DNA of 64,000 nt from Polaromonas sp. (GCF_029945925.1 NZ_JAQSDN010000044.1:62001-126000); one strand, 5' to 3'; positions 37,335-46,085 are shown, numbered from the stretch's first letter. Translations and numbers: made by a program. The notes: a model not told the origin generated them from the letters alone.

Positions 37335-38162
37335 TCAGCCCTTGACGCTGCCTGCGGTCATACCTGCGACGACGTGCTTCTGAACCATGAGGTAGAACAC
37401 GACGGCGGGCAGCGTGTAAATCACTGCGACGGCCATAACGGCGTCAATTGGGGTGCTGAGTTCGCCGACAAAGCTGGCGAGGCCAACAGATGTCACATGC
37501 AACCGTTCTTCGTTGATGAAGGTTTGGGCGAAGATGTACTCGTTCCAACCATGGAAGAAGGCGATGACCGAAGCGGCAGCCAGAGTGGGTGCAATCAGCG
37601 GAACGACTACCGTCAAGATGACCCCGAGGCGGGAGCAGCCATCGATGCGCGCGGCCTCTTCGATTTCCAGTGGCACTCCATCGATGGCTCCTTTCAGAAT
37701 CCAGATGATGACCGGCACGGTGAAGGCCGTGTTGGCAAGAATCAGGCCGCTCAAGGTATTGAGCAGGGCCAGCTGACCGAAGATGGCGTAAAGCGGCACC
37801 AGAAGCATGGCCTCGGGTAGCATCTGGGTCGTAAACAAGCCAAAGCTCAATGAGCCCTTCCCCTTGAAGCGAAACCGTGAAAGTGCGTATGCCGGAAAGA
37901 CAGCCAGTGCAATGCTGAAGACGGTCGTGCCAAGAGCGACGATGGCACTATTTAAAAGCCAAGTCCCAACAGGCTTGATGGAGAAAACGTCTTTGTAAAC
38001 ATGCCACTGGGGAAACTGGGGCACCAATCGCGGACTGTCGGTGAACAGCTGACTGGAGGGCGTCAGGGATGTCACGAGCATCCAATAGATGGGGAAGGCG
38101 GCTGCACCAAGAAGTGCAATGACCAGTAGCATTCGAATTGAATGTCGGGTAGCGTAGTTCAT
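37335..38162 (-). CDS. Sugar ABC transporter permease (MalG type)
   Basis: A 275-residue inner-membrane protein with six predicted helices and the EAA loop that contacts the ATPase (IEEAARIDGCSRLGVILTVVVPL). It ends in a short tail as MalG-type permeases do. Start shares a base with the stop of the MalF-type gene (TGATG). Confidence 0.95.
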   Translation of the reverse strand: MNYATRHSIRMLLVIALLGAAAFPIYWMLVTSLTPSSQLFTDSPRLVPQFPQWHVYKDVFSIKPVGTWLLNSAIVALGTTVFSIALAVFPAYALSRFRFKGKGSLSFGLFTTQMLPEAMLLVPLYAIFGQLALLNTLSGLILANTAFTVPVIIWILKGAIDGVPLEIEEAARIDGCSRLGVILTVVVPLIAPTLAAASVIAFFHGWNEYIFAQTFINEERLHVTSVGLASFVGELSTPIDAVMAVAVIYTLPAVVFYLMVQKHVVAGMTAGSVKG

Positions 38163-39124
38163 CAGCGTTCTCCCGCCTTTTCCACATTAGCCGTATAGCG
38201 AAAGTAGATGACAGTCACCACAAGCGCAATAGCCACACCAACCATGCCAACGGTAGCTGCTTGGCCCAGTTGTTGGTTAACGAAGGCTCGCCGATACACA
38301 TCAATCACCAACGTGTTGGTCGAGCCCACGGGACCACCTTGAGTTAGCAGCCAAATCAGGTCGAACCTTCGTAGCGACCAGATGGTGGAAAACAATGCCA
38401 GCAACATGACGGACGGCTTGATAGTCGGCCATACGACGGCTTTGAATACGCTCAGTCGGTCCGCGCGGTCGATGATGGCGGCCTCGCGCTGCTCATGGGA
38501 CACGCCCTGTAGGGCGGCCAGCAACACGACTGACGCGAACGGAAAAATTTGCCAGACAGTTGTCAACAGAACCGCCACCAGCGCAAGCTCGGGGCTGTCC
38601 AGCCAGTTGACTGTTCCGGCTTGGATTCCGAAGAAGCGCAGGATATGGCCAAAGATGCCGTACTGGGCGTTGTAAATCCAGATTGCAACGAGCGCCACGG
38701 CAACCGGCGGGGCTGCCCAGGGAATGGTGACGACGGCCCGAGCAAATCCACGTCCGAAGAATGGCGAGTCCAGCAGCAGTGCCGATAGGAGCCCCAAAGT
38801 CACGGCGGAGAATACGCAGGTGATGGTATAGACAAGCGTAATGAGAATGGATTTTCGAAAATCCGGGTCGCTGAACAACTCCCTGTAGTTTTCGAGACCT
38901 ATCCACTGGCTTTGGCTGGAATTCAACAGCGATGTCGCTGTGAAGCTGAGCCAGAGCTCCTGAAACAGGGGATAAACTTGAAAGACAATCAGGTATAGCG
39001 TCGCGGGAGCCACGAGCAAATAGGGCATCAGCGGATGTCCGTCGAGCTTCGCCTTGCTCTTTCCATGCGAAGGCTCGGTTGTGACCGGCACCGCGCCGGA
39101 GAGGGCGGATTGGTTGGTATTCAT
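38162..39124 (-). CDS. Sugar ABC transporter permease (MalF type)
   Basis: A 320-residue inner-membrane protein. Its EAA loop (EQREAAIIDRADRLSVFKAVVWPTI) and the LMPYLLVAPATLYLIVFQVYPL first helix are typical of CUT1 permeases. The start at ATG 39124 gives MNTNQSALSG; the frame is open a little further upstream. It would pair with the MalG-type protein. Confidence 0.94.
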   Translation of the reverse strand: MNTNQSALSGAVPVTTEPSHGKSKAKLDGHPLMPYLLVAPATLYLIVFQVYPLFQELWLSFTATSLLNSSQSQWIGLENYRELFSDPDFRKSILITLVYTITCVFSAVTLGLLSALLLDSPFFGRGFARAVVTIPWAAPPVAVALVAIWIYNAQYGIFGHILRFFGIQAGTVNWLDSPELALVAVLLTTVWQIFPFASVVLLAALQGVSHEQREAAIIDRADRLSVFKAVVWPTIKPSVMLLALFSTIWSLRRFDLIWLLTQGGPVGSTNTLVIDVYRRAFVNQQLGQAATVGMVGVAIALVVTVIYFRYTANVEKAGER

Positions 39125-39190
39125 GGGAATTCCAGTGGGGACGGGCCAGCGCCTAGCCCGCCGGGGCATCGAGGTAGGGTCGCGATTCTG

Positions 39191-40426
39191 TTAGCGCTTG
39201 AGGACGCGAGACAGCACAATGTTCTGCGCGTCGTTCATCGCCTTTGTTGGGTCGACCCCGCCCTGAAGGACCTTGATGACCTGTTCAATCACAATCTGCT
39301 GGATTTCAGGCGCTTTTGTCTCAAGGCCTTGAGGCAGTGCTGGAACGCTATTTTCGGTCTGGTCGTCATATACCTGAATCCATGGCCATTTGGCAATTTC
39401 TTCAGGGCTGCGCTGTACAGCAACTGCCACGCTCGATGCTCCATGAATTTGCTGCAGTTCCCGTTGCGCTTCAGGCGTCAGCATCCATTTGAGGAACACC
39501 GCCGCGGCAGCCTTGTTCTTGGAGTTGGCGTTGATAGTGATTGGCGCCAGTATCATTCCCTGGGCGCGCGTCGGGAACGGTGACGGGGCTGCGGCCATCT
39601 GCATTTCCTTGCCTTGGGAAGCCAGATTCGCAGCGACACCACCGTTGTCAATTTGCATGCCAATCTTGCCTTCCGCGAACATGCGGCGGTAGGTGGATGC
39701 GTCAGCCCCCCTGGGAATCACACCGGCGTCATAAACCTTCTTGTATGCGACGACACCTTCAATGACCTTGGGGCTGTTCAGCGTTGGATTTCCCTTTGCA
39801 TCGCTCCAGCGACCGCCGAACCCGTAAACGTAGTTGGTCAGGTCGTACCAGAACCCTCCCCGCTCGGCCATTGTTGCGCGGTAGGCGTAGCCGAAATTGC
39901 CATTGGCTGTCGCGGTCTTTGCCGATGCCAGGAACTCGTCAAAGTTGGCGGGCGCCTTTTTCACCAGCGCTGTGTTATACACCATCGAGTAGTTGCTGAC
40001 CTCGAAAACGACGCCATAACGCTTACCGGCAATCTTCATGTACTTGTCGGGGGACGAGAACTTGAAATCACCGTCTTTGATGTATTCGTCCATAGGCGCT
40101 ATGCGCTTGGCATCTGCTGCAGCGTAGAACTCAGGTAAGTCAAAACGGACCAAGTCGGGGCCAGCGTTGCCGCCCATCTGCGTGAAGATAGTGCTGACAA
40201 AGGACGAGAAGGGAATCGTCACGGGCTGTATTTCGACTTTTTCCTGACTCTGATTGAACTTCGCAATCCAGGCTCGCATTTTCTCGCCACGGGCTGGTTC
40301 AGCAAAGCTGGCTGCCGCGAACGTGACGACTTGCTTGGGGTCAGCGGCGTTGGCTGCGTTCCCAAGCGGCGCGATAGCGAGCAAGAGGAGTAGGGTCCGA
40401 CGCGGCACAGGGAAGGATGTCTTCAT
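39191..40426 (-). CDS. Periplasmic sugar-type solute-binding protein
   Basis: A 411-residue protein with a signal peptide (MKTSFPVPRRTLLLLLAIAPLGNAANA) followed by a family-1 binding-protein fold (VTFAAASFAEPARGEKMRAWIAKFNQ, GVVFEVSNYSMVYNTALVKKA, ASTYRRMFAEGKIGMQIDNGG). It is first in the operon and should deliver the ligand to the permeases. An AGGAG ribosome site precedes it, and two palindromic operators lie 49-73 bases upstream, so it is probably controlled by the divergent LacI protein. Confidence 0.94.
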   Translation of the reverse strand: MKTSFPVPRRTLLLLLAIAPLGNAANAADPKQVVTFAAASFAEPARGEKMRAWIAKFNQSQEKVEIQPVTIPFSSFVSTIFTQMGGNAGPDLVRFDLPEFYAAADAKRIAPMDEYIKDGDFKFSSPDKYMKIAGKRYGVVFEVSNYSMVYNTALVKKAPANFDEFLASAKTATANGNFGYAYRATMAERGGFWYDLTNYVYGFGGRWSDAKGNPTLNSPKVIEGVVAYKKVYDAGVIPRGADASTYRRMFAEGKIGMQIDNGGVAANLASQGKEMQMAAAPSPFPTRAQGMILAPITINANSKNKAAAAVFLKWMLTPEAQRELQQIHGASSVAVAVQRSPEEIAKWPWIQVYDDQTENSVPALPQGLETKAPEIQQIVIEQVIKVLQGGVDPTKAMNDAQNIVLSRVLKR

Positions 40427-40474
40427 GAGGGTTGTCTCCTATATTCGAGCGCCGTGTGAAGCAGCGCAGGTTAA

Positions 40475-40499
40475 GTTAGCGCTAACGATTAGCGCTAAT
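40475..40499. promoter_or_regulatory. Tandem LacI-type operators before the transporter operon
   Basis: GTTAGCGCTAAC (40475-40486) and ATTAGCGCTAAT (40488-40499) are perfect 12-base palindromes, centred 13 bases apart, just upstream of the binding-protein gene. The central CG step and symmetry are those of LacI-family operators. A third copy lies before the regulator gene. Confidence 0.85.
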
Positions 40500-40654
40500 G
40501 ATAGTATCAACATGAATCCCAACAGATACAAGATGGTGAGTGCGCGTTGTTCTGATGGTTTACCCTGAAACGGCAAGAATGGCGCCTTGACCGGGCTGGA
40601 ATCCGTTTTAGTAAGCGTCGAAGGAACGCTGTTGCGCCGGCCCTTCCACTAAAA

Positions 40655-40666
40655 ATTAGCGCTAAC
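40655..40666. promoter_or_regulatory. LacI-type operator before the regulator gene
   Basis: ATTAGCGCTAAC shares the TTAGCGCTAA core with the tandem pair. It lies 20 bases before the lacI-type start codon and next to a TATATT-like hexamer, so the regulator probably represses itself; looping to the tandem sites about 170 bases away is possible. Confidence 0.82.
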
Positions 40667-40685
40667 TTTGCGTTATATTGCTGCC

Positions 40686-41792
40686 ATGACTAGCCTTGGA
40701 AGCGCTGAGCCGAATAACACAATGAAAGTACAAGCTGTGAAACCCTACAGTCGCTCACGTCCAGGCACAAACACCGTGACCATGGCCGACGTGGCGAAGG
40801 TCGCAGGCTTTTCTGCCCAGACGGTGTCTCGCGTGCTGAGGAAGCCAGAAGGCAGCGCGCCGCATGTTCGAGAAAAAGTTCTCGAAGCTGTGCGTGCCAC
40901 GAAGTATGTGCAGAACCTCGCAGCGAGCAACCTCGCTTCAAACCGCAGCATGACCATTGCTGCAGTGATACCCGTCATCTCCGCATCAATTTTTGCCGAG
41001 ACCGTACAGGGGCTTTCCAACATTCTGATTCCGGCGGGCTATCAAATCATCATTGGTCACACTGATTATCAGGAGGACCGCGAGGAGGCATTGGTGCGCA
41101 GCCTGCTTGGACGCCGCCCCGACGCGTTCTTTTTTATCGGGACACGGCATACGAAGGCCACGAAAGAAATGTTGGTGCAAGCGGGTATTCCGGTAGTCGA
41201 GAGCTGGGACTGGGTGCAAAAGCCGATAGACCAGTTGGTCGGATTCTCCAATCGGCGGTCCATCACCGAGATGGTGGCCTATCTGAAAAGAGCGGGCTAC
41301 CAGAGGCCGGCTTTCGTCGGCTCCATTCGCGAGGGCGACGACCGCGCCGAGAGCCGTGTGAAGGGGTACTTGGACGGAATGAAGGAGCACTTACCCTCGG
41401 AGCAGCCGAGAACATTGGTTGTGGATGACCTGCCTTACAAGATGAGTTCCGGCAGAGAGTTGCTGCGACTGGCGCGGGAGCAGTATCCAACTTGCGATGC
41501 AATGATGTTCTCAAGCGACCTTTTCGCCTCGGGAGCACTCCTTGCGTGTCAGGCTCTTGGTTTATCAGTACCGGGTGACCTTGCCATTACTGGTTTTGGA
41601 GATTACGAAATCGCCCGAGAGCTCAAGCCAGCCTTGACGACCATAAATGTTCCAAGCGTGCAAATCGGGGAAGAAGCGGCCCGCATCATCCTGCTACGCC
41701 TTAACGCCATCAGGTCAGGTACGCCAGAAACAAGAGTAAAAGCGAAGAAAGTCAAACTTTCTTATCAACTCATGGTGAGAGAAAGCACTTAA
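40686..41792 (+). CDS. LacI-family transcriptional regulator
   Basis: A 368-residue repressor. Helix-turn-helix and hinge at about 33-85 (TMADVAKVAGFSAQTVSRVL, then ASNLASNRSMTIAAVIP), followed by a periplasmic-binding-like ligand domain (GRRPDAFFFIGTRHTKATKEM, MMFSSDLFASGALLACQALG, AITGFGDYEIARELKPALTTI). It is divergent from the transporter operon and flanked by three near-identical palindromes, so it is very likely its local regulator. ATG 40686 and ATG 40722 are both possible starts; neither has a strong ribosome site. Confidence 0.94.
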   Translation: MTSLGSAEPNNTMKVQAVKPYSRSRPGTNTVTMADVAKVAGFSAQTVSRVLRKPEGSAPHVREKVLEAVRATKYVQNLAASNLASNRSMTIAAVIPVISASIFAETVQGLSNILIPAGYQIIIGHTDYQEDREEALVRSLLGRRPDAFFFIGTRHTKATKEMLVQAGIPVVESWDWVQKPIDQLVGFSNRRSITEMVAYLKRAGYQRPAFVGSIREGDDRAESRVKGYLDGMKEHLPSEQPRTLVVDDLPYKMSSGRELLRLAREQYPTCDAMMFSSDLFASGALLACQALGLSVPGDLAITGFGDYEIARELKPALTTINVPSVQIGEEAARIILLRLNAIRSGTPETRVKAKKVKLSYQLMVREST

Positions 41793-41939
41793 AGCCAGCT
41801 CCAACTTGCTGCGTTGCCTGTCAGCTTGTCGCCTTCGGTCTCGGCCGTTAACTCGTCCTGCTGATGTACGTGGATAAATCTTCACACTGCGGGCGCAGAA
41901 ACTGGGGCGTTGCAGCGTCTGACCCAGGTTCATACTCAA

Positions 41940-42155
41940 ATTGTGCCGTGGCCTTGCGCGGCACTTCGCAAATCGATGCGCATTTTCTCAATTGAGTGTC
42001 CATAGAACTCATGATTTCCGGCTAGGAACAGCACAGGCACAGACCAGTCCTTGAATAAGTCGATGGCCTGAGTGCCACTGCCAATATCGCCAGCCAAGAC
42101 CAACAGGTCTGCACCATGTGCAGGCGATATCAAGCTCTCACCTGGAAACTCATGT
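41940..42155 (-). pseudogene. Partial copy of the neighbouring phosphoesterase gene
   Basis: Translation gives EFPGESLISPAHGADLLVLAGDIG, then GTQAIDLFKDWSVPVLFLAGNHEFYGHSIEKMRIDLRSAAQG, closely matching residues about 17-85 of the intact protein at 42983-43777. The metal-binding GDIG and GNHEF motifs are kept but the start, the DLH motif and the C-terminal two thirds are missing. It is a broken duplicate. Confidence 0.85.
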
Positions 42156-42214
42156 TTCGCGCCAAGGCTGATGAAGAGACCGAAAACGCAGCCGCTTAAA
42201 AGTAATTTGATTCC

Positions 42215-42246
42215 AAAGCCCCGTTCCCGCGGGGCTTTTTCTTTGG
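42215..42246. terminator. Strong intrinsic terminator
   Basis: AAAGCCCCG (42215-42223) pairs with CGGGGCTTT (42230-42238), then T-rich sequence. A-rich and T-rich flanks make it usable from either side. It lies between the phosphoesterase fragment and the 167-residue protein gene. Confidence 0.8.
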
Positions 42247-42350
42247 CCGAACTAGACAACAGAGCAGCGGGGCGGAAGAACGCAATCCGCGGACAACGGC
42301 TGCAGTACCTCTGACCCCTCAATATTTCAATACAGGGAAACATCTTCTGC

Positions 42351-42854
42351 GTGACAACTACACCTCGTCTGGACCTTCGCCGCGGCGTCACTGAACCGGT
42401 GGTGCTGGTCATTTCGCGCCGCCAGGTCGAAACCGGTGACATCGCCTCGGTACTAACCGAACTGAAGCCGTTCCTGGCTACGCGCGAGGACGCCTGGCTG
42501 TACCGAGGCCAGATGGTGCTGGTCGTAGACGGCTACAACGAAGACACCCGGGAACTCGTCGACATTGCCGACGTGCGCGCCTTCCTTCAGGGGCTGGAGC
42601 GGGAGTGGCCCTACTGGGCTTTTTTCTTCAACCAGTTAGATGACAGCCTCATTATTTTCTTGTCCTGCTTGTGCGGAGCGCATTTCCCGGATGGCGGCGC
42701 CGTCGAGATGGACTTGGACAAACTGCAGGAAATCTTGATGCGCGGCTTCGACGGCATGAACTCGATTTTCGAGAAGCACGGTTTCCCGGAATATGAGCTC
42801 GAAGCGATGAGCCGCGGGCTGATGGAGGTCATTGAACAGGCCGGGATGGCATGA
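42351..42854 (+). CDS. Uncharacterised protein
   Basis: A 167-residue acidic protein from GTG 42351, with GGGA about 12 bases upstream. The sequence (TEPVVLVISRRQVETGDIASVLTELKPFLATREDAWLYRGQ, then REWPYWAFFFNQLDDSLIIFLSCLCG) looks like a compact alpha/beta domain. It lies between the phosphoesterase and its fragment, on the opposite strand. No family recognised. Confidence 0.65.
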   Translation: MTTTPRLDLRRGVTEPVVLVISRRQVETGDIASVLTELKPFLATREDAWLYRGQMVLVVDGYNEDTRELVDIADVRAFLQGLEREWPYWAFFFNQLDDSLIIFLSCLCGAHFPDGGAVEMDLDKLQEILMRGFDGMNSIFEKHGFPEYELEAMSRGLMEVIEQAGMA

Positions 42855-42982
42855 CGCGCAGGCATGCAGCCAGTCCACCTTTTTGGGCTCGCGCTTCATG
42901 ACGGCGACGAAGGAAGACGCAGGACGTCAGGGTCATTTTTTATTTCGGGGGGGCTATCCACTAATTCCAGCGCTTGCATTTT

Positions 42983-43777
42983 TTATAGCAGGTCAATCAC
43001 GCAAGCCCATTGGAAGTCCTTGTTCTCAAAAACGAGTTCTTTGGCCTCTGCGGCTGAGCCCACGTTCTGAGGGTAGCCCAGCGGATTTGCCACCACTCGG
43101 CATCCGCCAACCTTGTAGTCAAAAGAGTCATGGACGTGGCCATGCAGCCAGAGGTCAGCCTTCGGCAGCAGCTCGCGGAGGTCACTGACAAATGCCGCGT
43201 TTACAGGGTCTCCAGCGTACCGCGGGTGCACCGATAGGGGATGAGGCCCGTGGTGAGATATGACCACCGTCTTGCCGTCATAGGACCGATTCAGTTCTTG
43301 GGCCAACCAAGCGCGCGCGAGTTCATGTTCGGCCAGTGCTTTCGCCGCGGTAAAGCGCCCCTCTTGGCACACTATGCGCCGATGGTCATTGATTGACAGT
43401 TCAGCCTGCTCCATCAACTGGCGCTGTGTGCGATTGAGCTCCAACCGATAGTCAGTCCACAGCGTCGTACCAAGAAACCGAACACCTCCGAAGTCAACCA
43501 AATCGTTGTCTATGAAGGTGATGCTTGTGCCTCGCGCTGCTGTACGCAAGTCAATTCGCGTCTGCTCAATTGAATGTCCATAGAATTCATGATTTCCCGC
43601 TAGGAACAGCACAGGCACCGGCCAGTCCTGAAACAAGTCGACGGCCTGAGTGCCGTTGCCAATGTCGCCAGCCAAGACCAGCAAGTCCGCGCCATACGCA
43701 GGCGATATCAGGCGCTCTCCCGGAAACTCACGCTGAAGGAATTCGAGATGGAGGTCGCTGGCAAGTTGAATTTTCAA
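42983..43777 (-). CDS. Calcineurin-like metallophosphoesterase
   Basis: A 264-residue enzyme of the calcineurin superfamily, which hydrolyses phosphate esters or nucleotides with two metal ions. Motifs in order: SDLHLEF (8-14), GDIGNG, GNHEFYGHS, VISHHGPHPLS and GHVHDSFDY. It starts at TTG 43777 (MKIQLASDLH). The substrate is unknown. A 200-base stretch of this gene is duplicated at 41940-42155. Confidence 0.92.
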   Translation of the reverse strand: MKIQLASDLHLEFLQREFPGERLISPAYGADLLVLAGDIGNGTQAVDLFQDWPVPVLFLAGNHEFYGHSIEQTRIDLRTAARGTSITFIDNDLVDFGGVRFLGTTLWTDYRLELNRTQRQLMEQAELSINDHRRIVCQEGRFTAAKALAEHELARAWLAQELNRSYDGKTVVISHHGPHPLSVHPRYAGDPVNAAFVSDLRELLPKADLWLHGHVHDSFDYKVGGCRVVANPLGYPQNVGSAAEAKELVFENKDFQWACVIDLL

Positions 43778-43801
43778 TTTTTACTTTCGGTTTCGCTATC
43801 G

Positions 43802-44020
43802 TCACAGGGTATTCATTCCAGCCGGAACGGGGCCCCACAAGTCCGGTGCGCCGCGGTGGGCGGAATCTAGGTGCCACGGGCTCGGGTAGTGACGCAACAA
43901 GCGGTGGGCCTCTTTGCGAACATCCTCCGGAACTCCTGGGGACTTTGTTGAGTCTTGAAGTTCAAGCAAGAACGCTTTTGTCTGCATCACGGCGCGTGAG
44001 CGCTCATCCGGCATAGTCAT
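43802..44020 (-). CDS. BPSL0761-family small protein
   Basis: A 72-residue protein starting MTMPDERSRAVMQTKAFLLEL and containing VRKEAHRLLRHYPSPWHLD, the signature of a small family common in Burkholderiales and their mobile elements. Function unknown. An AGGAG ribosome site is well placed before ATG 44020. Confidence 0.82.
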   Translation of the reverse strand: MTMPDERSRAVMQTKAFLLELQDSTKSPGVPEDVRKEAHRLLRHYPSPWHLDSAHRGAPDLWGPVPAGMNTL

Positions 44021-44088
44021 CGTTAGCTCCTGTGCTCAGATTTAGTGGCAAGTTCGGATGCGGGTGGCGCGAGCCAATGCAGATTGCG

Positions 44089-44211
44089 TCATGGAAACCG
44101 CACCGCGAGGGCAAGCGCCATTGCCAGCACTCCCGCAATAGCGGCCACTGCAGCCAATATCGTGCGGGAGCGCTCTTCGTCTTTCAGTAGGGCTGATATG
44201 AGGCGGTTCAT
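44089..44211 (-). CDS. Very small single-pass membrane protein
   Basis: A 40-residue frame starting MNRLISALLKDEERSRTIL, with a hydrophobic alanine-rich segment (about 18-38) and a short basic end. It starts 9 bases after the stop of the 155-residue membrane protein and ends in TGA at 44089. The helix and operon position support it; the ribosome site is weak. Confidence 0.5.
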   Translation of the reverse strand: MNRLISALLKDEERSRTILAAVAAIAGVLAMALALAVRFP

Positions 44212-44220
44212 GTGTCAGGG

Positions 44221-44688
44221 TCACTTCATGAAAAGAATGGCTGCGACGGCAGCTGTAAATGCGATAAGCATGCTGAGTGCTATCCCCCAAATGACGATGT
44301 TTGCCAGACGCTCTTCGCGTTGCTTCGAAATTTCTGCATCTTCTTGACCAGGCAGCTCGACATGCGAGAACGCCTTGCTCGCAGCTTCTGCAGTGAACAG
44401 ATGGTCGTTCTTGGGGTCGAAGATGGGGTGGTCGTCAGGAAGGTACATGACCTCCTCTTTTTCTCCGAACTTGCCAAAGCCAAACTGGTCTCTCGGCACG
44501 CGCAGTGATAGCAGCCAGGCAGGTGAGCGAAACGGCCAAATCTGGCTGAACCATTGCTCGAATCGAAAGCGCTGGTACTGCCACAGCTCTGCCGCGTCCT
44601 CCTTAAAGTTCCGCCAGCCCTGCCATGCTTCGTAGATGCGAAAAGTGGCAATTCGCAGCACGGCTTTAATCAGCTCCTGGAGCGTCAT
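44221..44688 (-). CDS. Uncharacterised membrane-anchored protein
   Basis: A 155-residue protein with a Trp/Phe-rich amphipathic N-terminal half (FRIYEAWQGWRNFKEDAAELWQYQRFRFEQWFSQIWPF) and one C-terminal membrane helix (about 133-153, IVIWGIALSMLIAFTAAVAAI). The ATG at 44688 lies in the stop of the preceding gene (ATGA) behind GGAG. Function unknown. Confidence 0.68.
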   Translation of the reverse strand: MTLQELIKAVLRIATFRIYEAWQGWRNFKEDAAELWQYQRFRFEQWFSQIWPFRSPAWLLSLRVPRDQFGFGKFGEKEEVMYLPDDHPIFDPKNDHLFTAEAASKAFSHVELPGQEDAEISKQREERLANIVIWGIALSMLIAFTAAVAAILFMK

Positions 44689-44939
44689 AGCTCCACCCCA
44701 GGAACCACAACCCCGGGCAGAGTAGACAACATCGGTACCTCGCCAAGCTCCGCCGGGACGAAATCTGACGATGATGCACCGCAACGGCTGCATTTGAAAT
44801 ATCTGTCAATAGTCGCAATCTGACCCCGCGGTTCTTTTCCTGCGAGATACTCATTCACAGTTGCGACATGTGCCTCGGCCTCAGTGAGAGATATTGCGAA
44901 ATGCACCCTACCGCAGTCATGGCATTTGTATTGCTTCAT
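44685..44939 (-). CDS. Small zinc-ribbon-like protein
   Basis: An 84-residue protein with two CxxC pairs, YKCHDCG (6-9) and FKCSRCG (about 49-52), the layout of a rubredoxin-like zinc ribbon. Could bind nucleic acid or be structural. It overlaps both neighbours by four bases. Confidence 0.7.
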   Translation of the reverse strand: MKQYKCHDCGRVHFAISLTEAEAHVATVNEYLAGKEPRGQIATIDRYFKCSRCGASSSDFVPAELGEVPMLSTLPGVVVPGVEL

Positions 44940-45172
44940 TGCGACCCCAGCACGAGACCAGCCGGGCGCACCCCAACTGAATCAGGATGGCCGACTGCAA
45001 GTTCGAACCACATCGACCCAAACTCTTCTTCGCAAAACAGTTCTACCGGCTGCACTTCCCCCCTGCCCAACTTGCTGAGTGCGGGTGTACCGTTCGCGTA
45101 GCGGTCCCACATAACCACCTGGGCATTTTGGTCCTGCGTTTGCAGGATGGAAATCAGGTCTTCGACAGTCAT
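44936..45172 (-). CDS. Small uncharacterised protein
   Basis: A 78-residue acidic protein (MTVEDLISILQTQDQNAQVVMWDRYANGT). This kind of start is common in small plasmid and phage proteins. Overlaps its neighbours by four bases on each side, so it is translated in a coupled series. Confidence 0.65.
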   Translation of the reverse strand: MTVEDLISILQTQDQNAQVVMWDRYANGTPALSKLGRGEVQPVELFCEEEFGSMWFELAVGHPDSVGVRPAGLVLGSQ

Positions 45173-45567
45173 CTTTGGCTGTCGCTTGGCACCGCCATCA
45201 GCTGAACAACCTCGGCGGTCACGTCCAAGATGTCAGAGACCCCCTCTCTCCCGCACCAGAACACGTATTCTTGAGGGGGTACTGTGCCAGGCACGCCAGC
45301 CAGGAGGATGTGACGTCCAGCGCCGTCACATCCAATGGCTTGGGCAGGGTCAAAATTCACAATCCTGGCACTAACGTACGGAATCATTGCGCGGTCCGCA
45401 TATCCGACAAAATGTCTCGTTCGGCGAGGCCGATGGGCGAGCTGCAGTTCGAACACTTGCCACGCTTTAACCACCAGCTGCGGGCGCGCATAGATTGGTT
45501 CAACACCCCACCTATCGCCGTCATTTTTCTTTCCAAACATCATCGAGCCAATGTAGCGAAATGGCAC
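45169..45567 (-). CDS. Uncharacterised protein, first gene of the tiny-gene operon
   Basis: A protein of up to 132 residues; the ATG at 45540 (MFGKKNDGDRW) may be the real start. The body (YVSARIVNFDPAQAIGCDG, PGTVPPQEYVFWCGREGV) looks like a small beta domain. First of five or six coupled genes running to 44089. Confidence 0.6.
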   Translation of the reverse strand: MPFRYIGSMMFGKKNDGDRWGVEPIYARPQLVVKAWQVFELQLAHRPRRTRHFVGYADRAMIPYVSARIVNFDPAQAIGCDGAGRHILLAGVPGTVPPQEYVFWCGREGVSDILDVTAEVVQLMAVPSDSQR

Positions 45568-46085
45568 GATTCAGGCAACGGAAGCTGGCAGTGACGTGCA
45601 ACCACTCTGCCAGTAGATATCGAAGGCGTACAGCGGAAAGAACTTGTTTTTTAGCGACCGTCTAAATAGCTGCGGTTTACCAATGGAACTGAGCAACACC
45701 CTGGCAATAGAGAAACAAGGGGCATTTCAAGCGCGTCCATTTCAGAGTTTTCTTGCTCCAGCCCTGCAATGCTCTGGCTCTGTTTGTTCTATTCGGGGTA
45801 TCTGCGGTAACAGGTAACGCGCGGAGGATGCGCATACCCAGGCCTGTCCGCTGCATTCCCTTACCCGGTCGTTCACAGTCGTCGTCACTGGCTATTCCAT
45901 TGGCAGGAAACTTCTTGACGCTTTCAAAGCGTCCCTTGCCTGAATTATTGCCTTGGCACTCCCTATCCTTGAGTCTTCCTGTTAGAGAAGGAGCGAGGGG
46001 AAGGACGCGTGCTCGCGTCCGTGCATTGGGGAAGCATTGGAGTTCCTGGGCAGACAGCGCGCCTGAAGAGCGCGCCTTCTGCTCC
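45568..46085. other. Noncoding region downstream of the replication genes
   Basis: About 520 bases between repC and the tiny-gene operon. Open frames on both strands mirror each other and neither has protein-like composition. Two inverted repeats lie near its right end (described separately). In IncQ-type replicons the origin lies near these genes, but I could not recognise tandem iterons here. Confidence 0.4.
46003..46074. repeat. Two hairpins downstream of repC
   Basis: GGACGCG (46003-46009) pairs with CGCGTCC (46014-46020) over four bases, and GCGCGC (46056-46061) with GCGCGC (46069-46074) over seven. Neither is followed by a T run on the minus strand, so they are weak as intrinsic terminators; they may be processing or origin structures. 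Confidence 0.45.
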
